DNA from: Candidatus Shapirobacteria bacterium
GTDB taxonomy: Bacteria > Patescibacteriota > Microgenomatia > UBA12405 > UBA6130
Assembly: GCA_027039485.1 (NCBI GenBank)
Contig: JALWDZ010000005.1
Coordinates: forward strand, 1 to 54,146
Reading direction: 5' to 3'
DNA: 54,146 nt
Of the stretch, positions 41,242 through 49,808 are shown piece by piece (position 1 is the first letter of the stretch; the number at the start of each line of letters is the position of its first letter). Both the position numbers and the translations under genes were made by a program. The notes beneath the pieces are model-generated. The model saw nothing but the letters and a program-made list of their open reading frames with translations, was not told where the DNA came from and did not search any database.

Positions 41242-42588
41242 CTAAGGCGTGGGCAAAGCTAATTTTTGTCGTTTGAATTCTTCCCATTCGTCACCGACGC
41301 GGATGACAAAACCTTTTAGATCGCGGCGGCCAACTAGCACTTTGGTGTTTAAATGGTGGCGTTGGGTGACATTGGCGGCGGTAACAATTTTTTGCTTGCC
41401 CAACCAAAAAGTAAGGCTAATGATCGGCCGGCGGTGGTGCTGGCCCAGCGAAGAACGGTAGTGGCGGTAATCAACAATGTTGTCTTTTTTCAAAAGCCCC
41501 AAACTTTTGGCAAAATCATGGTCAATAGAAGTCCGGTAAGCGCCGGTGTCAATTTTAGCCAAAACGGAAACCCGCTGGCGCTGGCCGGGCACTTTAATCC
41601 TAATTGTTTCCAAAGTGGAAATAATTCGCAGATTCCCTTCGGGATTGACCTTGTCAACAAAGCTCTCCCCAAAAAGGGAACGGGCAATATTGATGGCATG
41701 CTGAACATTGCGGACATTAATCCCCTCCACCCGTGTCAGCCGATCCCGCAAGCCAGCCCGGTTGCAAATTTGAATGGCCAAACCGGGGCGGGCATTGAGT
41801 TCCAGGACCAGGGGCCCTTTCTCCTTGTCAAGGACAATGTCCACCCCTACAAATTTCAAACTCGGCACCGCCTGCTGAGCCCGAATAGCGGTGGCTAAAA
41901 TTTCTTCCCAATGAGGAATGCGAAAACCGTTCACCTTAACCATTTTCCGGCGCCGGAAATCATAAATGGTTTCGATTGGCCGGTCGCGACGGACGCCGTA
42001 GGTTGTAATCCCGGTGGCCATATCTAACCCCAAACCAATAGCTCCCTGATGAAGGTTAGCTTTACCTTTAGATTCGGCGGTAGGGATGCGGAGCATGGCC
42101 ATGACCGGAATTTGGCGGTAGACAATAACCCGAATATCAGGAGTGCCACTGTGGGTAAAACGCAAAAATTTTGGCAAAATCTTAATTCGTTCTTCGACCA
42201 AAACCCAGTCGGGGAAATTGTGGAGACTGTATTTACCTTGGAGAATTTCTAGGGCGTGGTAGCGGAGGTCGCCAATGTTTACTTTGCGCCCATCCATCAA
42301 AAACCATTCGCCGGCCCACTTAGCCTTTTTCTTGACAATCAAAATGCCTTCACCGCCATAGCCGCTGACTGGCTTAATGACAAAGCCACCCTCCAAATTT
42401 TCCCAGGCAAAGTTTTTAACTTCTTCTTCAGTTTTAAGCAAGGCTAAAATTTTAGGAACCGGCACTCCCGCCTTTTCTAGCCGGCGCTTAGTTTTTAATT
42501 TGGAATCAGCAATCCGCCGGCCTCGATTTTGGCGCAAAAAATACCAGTTGCGGGCGTTTTTGGTCAGGATTTGTTGCCGCCAACCCAT
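41242..42588 (-). CDS. RimK-like ATP-grasp amidoligase fused to retropepsin-like aspartic protease
   Basis: 448 residues, two domains. Residues about 1-300 match the alpha-L-glutamate-ligase-related ATP-grasp family: SKLKTKRRLEKAGVPVPKI, FVIKPVSGYGGEGILIV (ATP loop), WVLVEERI, HQGAIGLGLDMATG, PHWEEILATAI, GVDIVLDKEKGPLVLEL then NARPGLAIQI (metal site). Residues about 325-448 form a RimB/Zn_protease-type retropepsin domain with AKIDTGAYRTSIDH (DTGA active site) and TKVLVGRRDLKGFVI. Such proteins ligate amino acids to peptides or proteins; the substrate here is unknown. One bp separates it from the 7TM gene, its usual partner. The fusion is discussed in findings. Confidence 0.88.
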   Translation of the reverse strand: MGWRQQILTKNARNWYFLRQNRGRRIADSKLKTKRRLEKAGVPVPKILALLKTEEEVKNFAWENLEGGFVIKPVSGYGGEGILIVKKKAKWAGEWFLMDGRKVNIGDLRYHALEILQGKYSLHNFPDWVLVEERIKILPKFLRFTHSGTPDIRVIVYRQIPVMAMLRIPTAESKGKANLHQGAIGLGLDMATGITTYGVRRDRPIETIYDFRRRKMVKVNGFRIPHWEEILATAIRAQQAVPSLKFVGVDIVLDKEKGPLVLELNARPGLAIQICNRAGLRDRLTRVEGINVRNVQHAINIARSLFGESFVDKVNPEGNLRIISTLETIRIKVPGQRQRVSVLAKIDTGAYRTSIDHDFAKSLGLLKKDNIVDYRHYRSSLGQHHRRPIISLTFWLGKQKIVTAANVTQRHHLNTKVLVGRRDLKGFVIRVGDEWEEFKRQKLALPTP

Positions 42589-42589
42589 T

Positions 42590-43441
42590 TTAGTGCCGGG
42601 ACCAAATTGAATAAAAACGGCGGTATTCTAAAAGGCGGAAGCCAGAATAGCGGCCGATGAGGACATTGAAAATTAAAATGAGGAGAAGGGCTAGTTCGGG
42701 GTTGAGAAGGACCAGGCGCTGCAAAAGCGCCCACTTCATCAAAATAGCTCCCAAGATAGCCAAGACGAGGGTAGCTAGGGTAAGGCGCATAGCCGCCTGC
42801 TTGCTTTTACCCAGCTGGGTGCGGGCAAATTCTTCGGCTAAGAGGACAAAAAAGAGGATGGGGAAAATGGAAACCCGGGCTAAGGTAGCCAAACCAAGGT
42901 AAGGGGCCAAAATCAGGGCACCGAAAGTAGCCAGGGCGGTGAAGGTTAAAACAATCGCTCGCCGGGGCCAATAATGAAGGCGGATTGGCCGCAGCCAGCG
43001 GCCCACCAAGCTGTTAACAAAAACGATGGTGGCAAAGAGGAAAAGCCCGCCGGCAATTCCAGTCGCCAGAAAAGTAACCGCCAACATGGCCGGAATAAAG
43101 AGACCGAAGCCAGAAAGGCCAACCAGATACTGCAAAACACCAACCAAAGCTCCCACTAAAGGAAGAAGAAAAAGAAAAATAATTGTATTGGGCGTTACCC
43201 CTTGGTTAATGGCCGACCGGATAAGATAACGGAGAAAGTTAGTCGGACCCAAAGGGGCTAAATGCTGGTTTTGAATAATTTGTACCAAACTATCTCTAGA
43301 ATTAGCCGGTGCTGTTTCACTGCTAGCAGGACCAGCGGTTACTGCCGGCCATTGCAAGGGCGGTTTATCAATAGCGTTAACCGCAAAAGTGCTTCCCAAG
43401 AATAATAAAACGGCCAAAACTACCACCTTTAAATTCTTCAT
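42590..43441 (-). CDS. UUP1-type 7TM protein (7TM_transglut-like), partner of ATP-grasp ligase
   Basis: Integral membrane protein similar to the 7TM part of 'inactive transglutaminase fused to 7TM' proteins. 283 residues: signal peptide (KVVVLAVLLFLGSTFAVNA), a short extracytoplasmic stretch of about 70 residues, then seven helices. Family blocks are FLFLLPLVGALVGVLQYLVG, LSGFGLFIPAMLAVTFLAT, WPRRAIVLTFTAL, FPILFFVLLAEEFART and GRYSGFRLLEYRRF. The transglutaminase-like domain is missing. Translated just before the ATP-grasp/retropepsin gene. TATAAT lies 5 nt before ATG 43441. Confidence 0.83.
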   Translation of the reverse strand: MKNLKVVVLAVLLFLGSTFAVNAIDKPPLQWPAVTAGPASSETAPANSRDSLVQIIQNQHLAPLGPTNFLRYLIRSAINQGVTPNTIIFLFLLPLVGALVGVLQYLVGLSGFGLFIPAMLAVTFLATGIAGGLFLFATIVFVNSLVGRWLRPIRLHYWPRRAIVLTFTALATFGALILAPYLGLATLARVSIFPILFFVLLAEEFARTQLGKSKQAAMRLTLATLVLAILGAILMKWALLQRLVLLNPELALLLILIFNVLIGRYSGFRLLEYRRFYSIWSRH

Positions 43442-43452
43442 GACATATTATA
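43442..43452 (-). promoter_or_regulatory. Leaderless -10 promoter of the 7TM / ATP-grasp operon
   Basis: Minus strand TATAAT (43447-43452), 5-nt gap ATGTC, ATG 43441. Confidence 0.62.
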
Positions 43453-43479
43453 CCCTAAATTAGGCAAATTCTATTCAAA

Positions 43480-44190
43480 ATGGCGTTTCGATTAACTAAA
43501 ATTGCCAATGCTATTCTCGACAGCCTCTATCCGCCTTCCTGTTATTTTTGCCACCGCCCCGGCGCCTGGATTTGCCCCCAATGCTGGGCAAAAATTAATT
43601 TCCGCTCGCCGCAAAAATGCCCCGTGTGCGAGAGGGGCTCTTATCTTGGCCTCACCCACCCCCACTGCCGCCGCCGCAACGAGCTAGACGGCCTTTTCTA
43701 CCTTTTCCCTTATCGCGAGCCATGGCGAGCCATGCTCCACGATTACAAATACCGCTTTGTCCGCCGGCTAACTTCGGTTTGGCAACAACTTATTGCCACC
43801 AGCTTGCAAAAACACCATCCGGACCTCCTCCGCTATTGGCAAAAAGAAAAAGTCGTCATCGTTCCGGTGCCCCTTCATCCCAGCCGCCGCCTCTGGCGGG
43901 GTTTCAACCAGGCTCAAGAGTTGGCAAAAATCATCAGCCAAATCAGCCAGCGGCCCCTCCAACTTCTAGCTGGCCGGCGTCATCTTGACCGCCACCAGGC
44001 CAAACTCAACGCCCAGCAGCGGGCCAGCAACATCACTCCGGCCAATTTTTTCCTCCGCCGTCAACGGCTAAAAGGCAACTTCCTTCTGGTCGACGATGTA
44101 GTAACAACCGGAACTACTTTCCGGGCTTTGGCCACCCTCCTTAAAAAGCACGGTGCTAATCATGTCAGTGCTTTTGCTCTTCTTGGCTAA
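43480..44190 (+). CDS. ComF-family phosphoribosyltransferase-like protein
   Basis: ComF proteins are needed for DNA uptake in competent bacteria. 236 residues: N-terminal double zinc ribbon (CYFCHRPGAWICPQC and CPVCERG), EPWRAMLHDYKYRFVRRL, and a phosphoribosyltransferase fold with VPVPLHPSRRLWRGFNQA then QELAKII and FLLVDDVVTTGTTF (PRPP loop). Complete in length. No other competence gene is in the window apart from possible pilus-like genes. Faces the M23 peptidase gene across 2 bp. Confidence 0.92.
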   Translation: MAFRLTKIANAILDSLYPPSCYFCHRPGAWICPQCWAKINFRSPQKCPVCERGSYLGLTHPHCRRRNELDGLFYLFPYREPWRAMLHDYKYRFVRRLTSVWQQLIATSLQKHHPDLLRYWQKEKVVIVPVPLHPSRRLWRGFNQAQELAKIISQISQRPLQLLAGRRHLDRHQAKLNAQQRASNITPANFFLRRQRLKGNFLLVDDVVTTGTTFRALATLLKKHGANHVSAFALLG

Positions 44191-44192
44191 AT

Positions 44193-45284
44193 TTACTTTA
44201 AGAAACTCAGCGGGTTCAAGCGGACTCGGCCGCGGCGGATTTCAAAGTGGAGATGAGTGCCGGTCGAATGGCCGGTTGAACCCATCCTACCAATTGGCTG
44301 GCCCTGGGCTACCTTTTGGCCGGGATGGACATAAATCCGAGTCATGTGGGCGTAAAGAGTCTTATAGCCATTGCCGTGGTCAATAATTACATGGTGGCCA
44401 TAGCCGTAACGGCCATAAATTACCCGCTCAACGGTTCCGGCAGCCGCGGCCAGGATATTGGGGGCAGCCGGATTGGCAATGTCAATCGCCCGGTGGTACC
44501 AAGAATAGCCCTGGGTAACAACTCCCGAAGTAGGCCAAATAAATTGGCTGGCGGTTTTCTTGCCAGCAACTACCGGCCAGCGCCGGGCCGCATAGTACGA
44601 TGGCGGCGGCTTAGCGCTGGGCATAATCCCGTCGGGAATAATAATAACCTGGCCAACTTTAAGGGCAAAAGTTTCGTCGTTGGCAAAGGTGTTAAAAGGA
44701 AAGTCGACAATTTTTTGGGGGTCGGTGCGGTATTTTTTCGCCAACGAATAAACAGTTTCTCCCCGGCGGACCCGGTGGACGATGCCGGTTACCGGCGGAA
44801 TCTTTAACCGCTGGCCGGCGCGGATATCTTTGGGTGAGCGGAGATTGTTGGCCCAAATAATCGTATCCAGGGAAACATCAAATTTTTTGGCAATTGCTGA
44901 AAGCGTTTCCCCTTTCTTGACAATATATTCAACAATATCGCCCCGGACATTTGTCTGCCCAGTTTGGGGAACATAAAGGCTGGTTTGGGCCAAAGCCGCC
45001 TGGGTATCAAGATAATCGCTGGGCAGGTTAGTCTCTGAGCTAAGGGCATCCTCCAAATAAGGCGAAAGATAAATTGCCAAAAAAACAAAAACTGTCAGAA
45101 AAAAATGGGTTGCCGGCTGGGCAAAGCGCCCCCGTTGGCGGTAAAGCAAACGCACCAAAAAAGTCTTAACCCCTTCCAGGGAATGTAAAACAAGCAGAAT
45201 CCAGTTGGCTAAAATAACATGGTAAGTGTCTTTAAAAGCATACCATTCTTCCCGGTAATTTTTCAGCTTGGGCAAAAGCTTCAT
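44193..45284 (-). CDS. LysM-containing M23 peptidase
   Basis: Envelope peptidoglycan hydrolase. 363 residues: N-terminal membrane segments (about 22-80, with one clear span HFFLTVFVFLAIYLSPYL), two LysM modules (EYIVKKGETLSAIAKKFD and HRVRRGETVYSLAKKYR), and a C-terminal M23 domain with YHRAIDIANP (HxxxD zinc ligands), AAGTVERVIY and GTHLHFEIRR (HxH). All zinc ligands are present, so it is likely active. The start overlaps the upstream small membrane protein stop (ATGA). Confidence 0.93.
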   Translation of the reverse strand: MKLLPKLKNYREEWYAFKDTYHVILANWILLVLHSLEGVKTFLVRLLYRQRGRFAQPATHFFLTVFVFLAIYLSPYLEDALSSETNLPSDYLDTQAALAQTSLYVPQTGQTNVRGDIVEYIVKKGETLSAIAKKFDVSLDTIIWANNLRSPKDIRAGQRLKIPPVTGIVHRVRRGETVYSLAKKYRTDPQKIVDFPFNTFANDETFALKVGQVIIIPDGIMPSAKPPPSYYAARRWPVVAGKKTASQFIWPTSGVVTQGYSWYHRAIDIANPAAPNILAAAAGTVERVIYGRYGYGHHVIIDHGNGYKTLYAHMTRIYVHPGQKVAQGQPIGRMGSTGHSTGTHLHFEIRRGRVRLNPLSFLK

Positions 45285-45769
45285 TTTTCAAGCGGCAAGT
45301 GGCGGTAAAGCCAGGCTGAGATTTTATCAAGGGCATTTTTAGGCGGGTCTATTTTCACCAGCCGGGCGGCCAAAATTTTTTCAATTTCTTTCTCTTGCGG
45401 ATCAATAATCAGTTGAAGAGCTGGCAAATCAGCTGTTTTGGGAAGAATAACAGCTAGGGTATGCCCCCATCTCTTTTCTATCCAGTAATGACCTAGCCAC
45501 TCCCAAGCGATTACTTGCTCCCGGTCGGGCACCTGCACCCCCTTAGTAGTAAATTTGTAAGTAACCTTTGCCGGGGCAACCGTAGTTAAAACATAATAGA
45601 GAAAGACCAGAGACAGCCCGGCAATGATCAAAAGCCATTCTTGGGCAAAAAAGAGAATCAAAACCACTAGGGCAGTAATCATTAAAATTGTGCTCCAGGT
45701 TTCCCGGGAATAACGGCGAAAAGGCCGGGCTGGCGCTTGCCACTCAAGCAAGACATTTTTTTTCTTCAT
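45281..45769 (-). CDS. Two-helix membrane protein with PH-like C-terminal region
   Basis: Family not certain. 162 residues: a hairpin of two helices (ILMITALVVLILFFA, LLIIAGLSLVFLYYV), then a beta-rich region (KFTTKGVQVPDREQVIAWE, VILPKTADLPALQLIIDP) resembling bacterial PH-type (bPH/YcxB) domains, and a final amphipathic helix. ATG 45769 is chosen from two adjacent ATGs because TATCAT ends 6 nt upstream; the longer frame start at 45838 runs into the 16S processing stem. Coupled to the M23 peptidase gene. Confidence 0.7.
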   Translation of the reverse strand: MKKKNVLLEWQAPARPFRRYSRETWSTILMITALVVLILFFAQEWLLIIAGLSLVFLYYVLTTVAPAKVTYKFTTKGVQVPDREQVIAWEWLGHYWIEKRWGHTLAVILPKTADLPALQLIIDPQEKEIEKILAARLVKIDPPKNALDKISAWLYRHLPLEK

Positions 45770-45772
45770 CAT

Positions 45773-45781
45773 CTTATGATA
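45773..45781 (-). promoter_or_regulatory. -10 element before the two-helix protein
   Basis: Minus strand TATCAT (45776-45781), 3 nt before ATG 45772 and 6 nt before ATG 45769. Transcription from the 16S unit may also read into this gene. Confidence 0.4.
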
Positions 45782-45820
45782 CTCCAACCGGCCCCAAAAA
45801 AACCAGTCTGTTAGTTCGGC

Positions 45821-45836
45821 TTGCAGCAGGAGAAGC
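45821..45836 (-). other. 3' half of 16S rRNA processing stem
   Basis: On the minus strand GCTTCTCCTGCTGCAA follows the mature 16S 3' end and pairs with TTGTAGCAGGAGAAGC at 47559-47574: 16 pairs with one G-U. This is the classic RNase III-type stalk bringing both ends of pre-16S together. Confidence 0.78.
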
Positions 45837-46201
45837 AAAAATCCTAGAAAGGAGGTGATCCATCCCGACCTTCCAGTCGGGATACCTTGTTACGACTTAG
45901 CCCTCATCGCTGGGTTTGCCTTCGTCCCTCTCAAGGAGAGCCTTCGGGCACCCCCAACTTTGCTGACTTGACGGGCAGTGTGTGCAAGAGGCGAGAACGT
46001 ATTCACCGGGGCCTGCTGATCCCCGATTACTACCAATTCCGCGTTCATGCAGGCGAGTTGCAGCCTGCAATCCCCACTGAGAAGCCGTTTTTGGGATTAG
46101 CTCCGCCTCGCGGCTTGGCAACCCATTGTCGGCTCCATTGTAGGATGTGTGTAGCCCTGGACGTAAGCGACATGCTGACTTGACGTCATCCCCGCCTTCC
46201 T

Positions 46202-46263
46202 CCCCGCCCTTTCTGCCCACGAGAACTGTTTCTCTAACATCCTCTTGAGCAAAAAGGGCGGGG
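46202..46263 (-). repeat. Expanded helix within 16S rRNA near helix 40
   Basis: CCCCGCCCTTT ... AAAGGGCGGGG arms around a loop of about 40 nt replace the short normal helix between the conserved GGAGACAG and GAGGAAGG. The stem resembles the ATCCCGCCCTTTC/GAAAGGGCGGGAT hairpin of intergenic blocks R2 and R3. Confidence 0.65.
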
Positions 46264-46323
46264 CTGTCTCCTGTGACACGAGTAACACAGGACAGGGGTT
46301 GCGCTCGTTACCCCACTGAAGGG

Positions 46324-46358
<35 letters not shown>

Positions 46359-46945
46359 TCAGCTGTCCCGCCTTTTCTACCTTACGATAGACCCTTTCTC
46401 CGTTTCCGGAGCAGGAAAAAGCGGGATGTCAAGCCCAGGTAAGGTTCATCGCTTCGTATCGAATTGAACCACATGCTCCACTGGTTGTGCGCCTCCCCGC
46501 CAATTCGTTTGAGTTTCAGCCTTGCGGCCGTACTCCCCAGGCGGTCCGCTTAACGGGTTACCTACGACACCCCAGTATAAACCAGGGCATCTAGCGGACA
46601 TCGTTTACGGCTAGGACTACCCGGGTCTCTAATCCGGTTTGCTCCCCTAGCTTTCGTCCTTGAGCGTCGGTAGAATCCTGGCCACCTGCCTTCGCCCTCG
46701 GTGTTCCTTACCATATCCACGGATTTCACCCCTACATGGTAAGTTCCAGTGGCTCCGAATCCACCCTAGCCTCTCAGTATCCAACCCCTTTCTCCGGTTG
46801 GGCCGGAGTCTTTGAAGTCGGACTTAAGAGGCCGCCTACGGGCCCTTTACGCCCAGTAAATCCGGGTAACGCTTGCACCCTACGTATTACCGCGACTGCT
46901 GGCACGTAGTTAGTAGGTGCTAGACCTCGTGCTGCGCACGAGGCC

Positions 46946-46983
<38 letters not shown>

Positions 46984-47180
46984 GTCGCTGCGTCAGGCTT
47001 TCGCCCATTGCGCAAGATTCCTGGCTGCTGCCTCCCGTAGGAGTAGGGCCCGTGTCTCAGTGCCCTTGTGGGGGGCCACCCTCTCAGGTCCCCTACCCGT
47101 CGTTGCCTTGGTAGGCCGTTACCCTACCAACAAGCTGATGGGCCGCACGCCCCTCCCAAAGCGGGCAGTTACGCCCTTTA

Positions 47181-47375
47181 CCCCAAAGCTTCGCTTTGGG
47201 GAAATCCAAAATTCTAAATCCGAAATCCTAAACAATATCTAAATTCAAATGACCAAATGACCAAAACAAAGAAGACGACAAGGATGTTTTGAACATTTGG
47301 ATTTTGGTCATTTGAACATTGTTTAGGAATTAGGATTTTGTGATTCGAATTTCCCACAAGGCGAAGCCTTGGGGG
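47181..47375 (-). repeat. Repeat-family insertion inside 16S rRNA (R5)
   Basis: Bounded by two GC-rich hairpins, CCCCAAAGCTTCGCTTTGGGG (47181-47201) and CCCACAAGGCGAAGCCTTGGG (47353-47373). Between them, 47202-47352 is AT-rich and made of the intergenic repeat modules: CCTAAACAATATC, AAATGACCAAATGACC, then the inverted arm TTTGAACATTTGG and CATTGTTTAGGAATTAGG. The two arms are complementary, so the RNA can fold into one long hairpin. No ORF is present. Confidence 0.85.
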
Positions 47376-47558
47376 CTATCCAGGATTACCTCCGATTTCT
47401 CGAAGCTATCCTTGACTTTGGGGTAGGTTCGTACGTGTTACTCACCCGTTCGCCGCTCCCCGACGTAACGTCGGGGCGCTCGACTTGCATGCCTAAGGCG
47501 CGCCGCCAGCGTTCACCCTGAGCCACGATCAAACTCTCAGCTCAAAAAAAACGAACTG

Positions 47559-47574
47559 GCTTCTCCTGCTACAA
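47559..47574 (-). other. 5' half of 16S rRNA processing stem
   Basis: Minus strand TTGTAGCAGGAGAAGC in the 16S leader, complementary to 45821-45836 beyond the 3' end. The stem encloses only 16S, showing that the precursor contains no 23S. Confidence 0.78.
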
Positions 47575-47626
47575 CCCAAACCAACTTGAACCTTTTGTCA
47601 AGGTGCTAATATTCTGAAGCAATTCT

Positions 47627-47654
47627 ATTATACCTTGAAGAAAAGAAAAATCAA
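47627..47654 (-). promoter_or_regulatory. 16S rRNA promoter
   Basis: Minus strand TTGATT (47649-47654), 16-bp spacer, TATAAT (47627-47632), about 80 nt before the mature 5' end. The -35 box overlaps the trxB stop codon. Confidence 0.65.
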
Positions 47655-48577
47655 GCCGTCTTTTGTAAGAAGCTTTCCGCCTCGAGGGCGGCCATGCAGC
47701 CGGTGCCAACTGCGGTGGCTAATTGTTGGTAATGGGCATCGGCGACATCACCGGCGGCAAAAACTCCCGGGCGCGAGGTAAGCACTTTTTCCCGGGTAAC
47801 AATATAGCCGTGATCGTCCAAATCTAACTGGCCCTGGACAAACTGGGTGTTAGGCTGGTGGCCAATCGCCAGAAAAAGACCATCTAAAGGCAGTTCTGAC
47901 CGCTCGCCAGTTTTGGTATCCTCCAAAACCACGCCGGTTAATTTTTCCTTACCCTTTAGCTGGACAACAATTTTGTTCCAGAGAATCTTAATGTTGGGCT
48001 GTTTTTGGACTAATTTTTGGTTGGCTAGGGCCGCTCGCAACTGGTCGCGGCGATGGATTATATACACCTGGCGGGCTGCTTTGGCTAAAACCAGGGCATC
48101 GACCATGGCCGTGTCGCCACCCCCAACTACGGCGGCTACTTTTTGGCGGTAAAAAAAGGCATCGCAAGTAGCACAAGTGGAAACTCCATGGCCAAGGAGT
48201 TCTTTTTCCCGCGGCAAGCCTAAAAACCGGGGCGAGCCGCCGCTGGCAATAATTAAAGCCTCAGTTAGCAACTCTTTATCCTTCAGGAACACCCGAAAAG
48301 GGCGTTGGTGGAGATCAGTTTTAACCACCTCGCCTCCTAAAAAGCGGGCGCCAAACTTTTCTGCCTGCTGGCGAAAGCGCTGGGCCAGCTCCGGCCCCTG
48401 AATACCTTCTGGAAAGCCAGGATAGTTCTCGACCAAGGTGGTCAAAACCGGCTGGCCACCGGGACTTAAACCTTCAATCACCAGCGGGTCAAACCCCGAC
48501 CGACCGGCGTAAATTGCCGCTGTCAACCCGGCCGGGCCGGCGCCAATGATGATCACCTTTTCGACTTTTTCAGCCAT
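47651..48577 (-). CDS. trxB: Thioredoxin reductase
   Basis: FAD/NADPH enzyme reducing thioredoxin. 308 residues: VIIGAGPAGLTAAIYAGRS (FAD-binding GxGxxG), STCATCDAFFYRQK (redox CxxC), VVGGGDTAMVDALVLAK (NADPH-binding) and PGVFAAGDVADAHYQQ (C-terminal FAD motif). Full length. Start ATG 48577 overlaps the rho stop by 8 bp. Its stop overlaps the 16S promoter. Confidence 0.95.
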   Translation of the reverse strand: MAEKVEKVIIIGAGPAGLTAAIYAGRSGFDPLVIEGLSPGGQPVLTTLVENYPGFPEGIQGPELAQRFRQQAEKFGARFLGGEVVKTDLHQRPFRVFLKDKELLTEALIIASGGSPRFLGLPREKELLGHGVSTCATCDAFFYRQKVAAVVGGGDTAMVDALVLAKAARQVYIIHRRDQLRAALANQKLVQKQPNIKILWNKIVVQLKGKEKLTGVVLEDTKTGERSELPLDGLFLAIGHQPNTQFVQGQLDLDDHGYIVTREKVLTSRPGVFAAGDVADAHYQQLATAVGTGCMAALEAESFLQKTA

Positions 48578-49808
48578 GATTGAGAGTCGCCAAGAACTCG
48601 GCGTTGTTTTTGGTTTTGGCTAACTTTTGTAAAAAGGCCTCGGTGCGCTCATCCTTGTTTAGCAAATCCACCATCCGCCGCATCCGGACAATTTGAGGAT
48701 AAATTTTCGGGTCAAAAAGTAATTCCTCTTTCCGGGTTCCTGATCGCTGGATGTCAATCGCCGGGAAAATGCGCCGTTCTGCTAAATGGCGATCGAGATG
48801 AATCTCCATATTGCCGGTCCCCTTAAACTCCTCATAGATAAGATCGTCCATCTTACTGCCGGTATCAATCAGGGTAGTGCCAATAATTGTCAGCGAGCCA
48901 CCATTTTCAATGTTCCGGGCCGCGCCAAAAAAGCGCTTGGCTGGGTAAAGGGCCGCCGGATCAAAGCCGCCACTCAGGGTCCGCCCCGAAGAAGGCATCG
49001 ACAGGTTGTAAGCCCGCGCCAACCGGGTAATGGAATCCAAAAGAATAAAGACATCTTCGCCCATTTCCACCAGGCGCTTGGCCCGCTCGATGGCAATTTC
49101 CGCCGCCCGGGTCTGGTATTCCGGCGGTTCGTCAAAATTAGAGGCGATAACTTCACCTTTGACGCTGCGGATAATATCAGTCACCTCTTCGGGCCGTTCG
49201 CCAATCAAAACAGCCATCAGGTGCACTTTAGGGTAATTTTTGGCCACCCCATAGGCAATGTCTTTCATCAGCCAGGTCTTTCCTGCCTTGGGTGGGGAAA
49301 CAATCAGGCCCCGCTGGCCAAAACCAATCGGAGCAATCAAGTCAACCATCCGGGCGGCCAACAACTTTTGTTCCGTTTCCAATTTAATTTGCGGCTGGGG
49401 GAAAATTGGCGTCAACTGGCTAAACCAAGGGCGCGCCTTAACTTTTTCTACCGGCTGGCCGTTTATCTTTTCAATTTTCAAAATACTCCGGTAACGCTCG
49501 TTATCTTTTGGCGCCCGCACTTGGCCGCCGACCAAATCGCCTTCCCGCAATTGGAAGCGGCGAATCTGGGAAGCGGAAATATAAACATCACCCGGCGAGG
49601 GGGTAAACTTAGGCCGCAAAAAGCCATGGCCATCATTGGCAATATCTAAAACGCCTTCAACAAACTCTGTTGGCAAATGGCTGTCGGGAATGATCCGGCC
49701 GTCAACTTCAACCAGCTTTTCTGGCTCTTCGTTGGCCGGGGCTTTTTTAACTGGGGCCGACTTTTGGGGCAAATCGTCGGCGGTGATAAAGGTAGCATTA
49801 TCGCTCAT
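48570..49808 (-). CDS. rho: Transcription termination factor Rho
   Basis: Hexameric RNA helicase ending transcription at Rho-dependent sites. 412 residues: Lys/Pro-rich N-terminus, RNA-binding cold-shock-like domain ([38 protein letters not shown]), ATPase with [12 protein letters not shown] (Walker A), [16 protein letters not shown] (Walker B) and [11 protein letters not shown]. The usual N-terminal helical Rho_N domain is short or absent. AAGGAGA precedes ATG 49808. The scarcity of intrinsic terminators in the window fits a large role for Rho. Confidence 0.96.
   Translation of the reverse strand: MSDNATFITADDLPQKSAPVKKAPANEEPEKLVEVDGRIIPDSHLPTEFVEGVLDIANDGHGFLRPKFTPSPGDVYISASQIRRFQLREGDLVGGQVRAPKDNERYRSILKIEKINGQPVEKVKARPWFSQLTPIFPQPQIKLETEQKLLAARMVDLIAPIGFGQRGLIVSPPKAGKTWLMKDIAYGVAKNYPKVHLMAVLIGERPEEVTDIIRSVKGEVIASNFDEPPEYQTRAAEIAIERAKRLVEMGEDVFILLDSITRLARAYNLSMPSSGRTLSGGFDPAALYPAKRFFGAARNIENGGSLTIIGTTLIDTGSKMDDLIYEEFKGTGNMEIHLDRHLAERRIFPAIDIQRSGTRKEELLFDPKIYPQIVRMRRMVDLLNKDERTEAFLQKLAKTKNNAEFLATLNHG

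Noticed and set aside
47181-47375. Group I intron or homing endonuclease gene as explanation of the 16S insertion
   Set aside because: About 195 nt with no ORF, no intron core motifs, and flanked by simple hairpins; similarity to the intergenic repeats explains it better.
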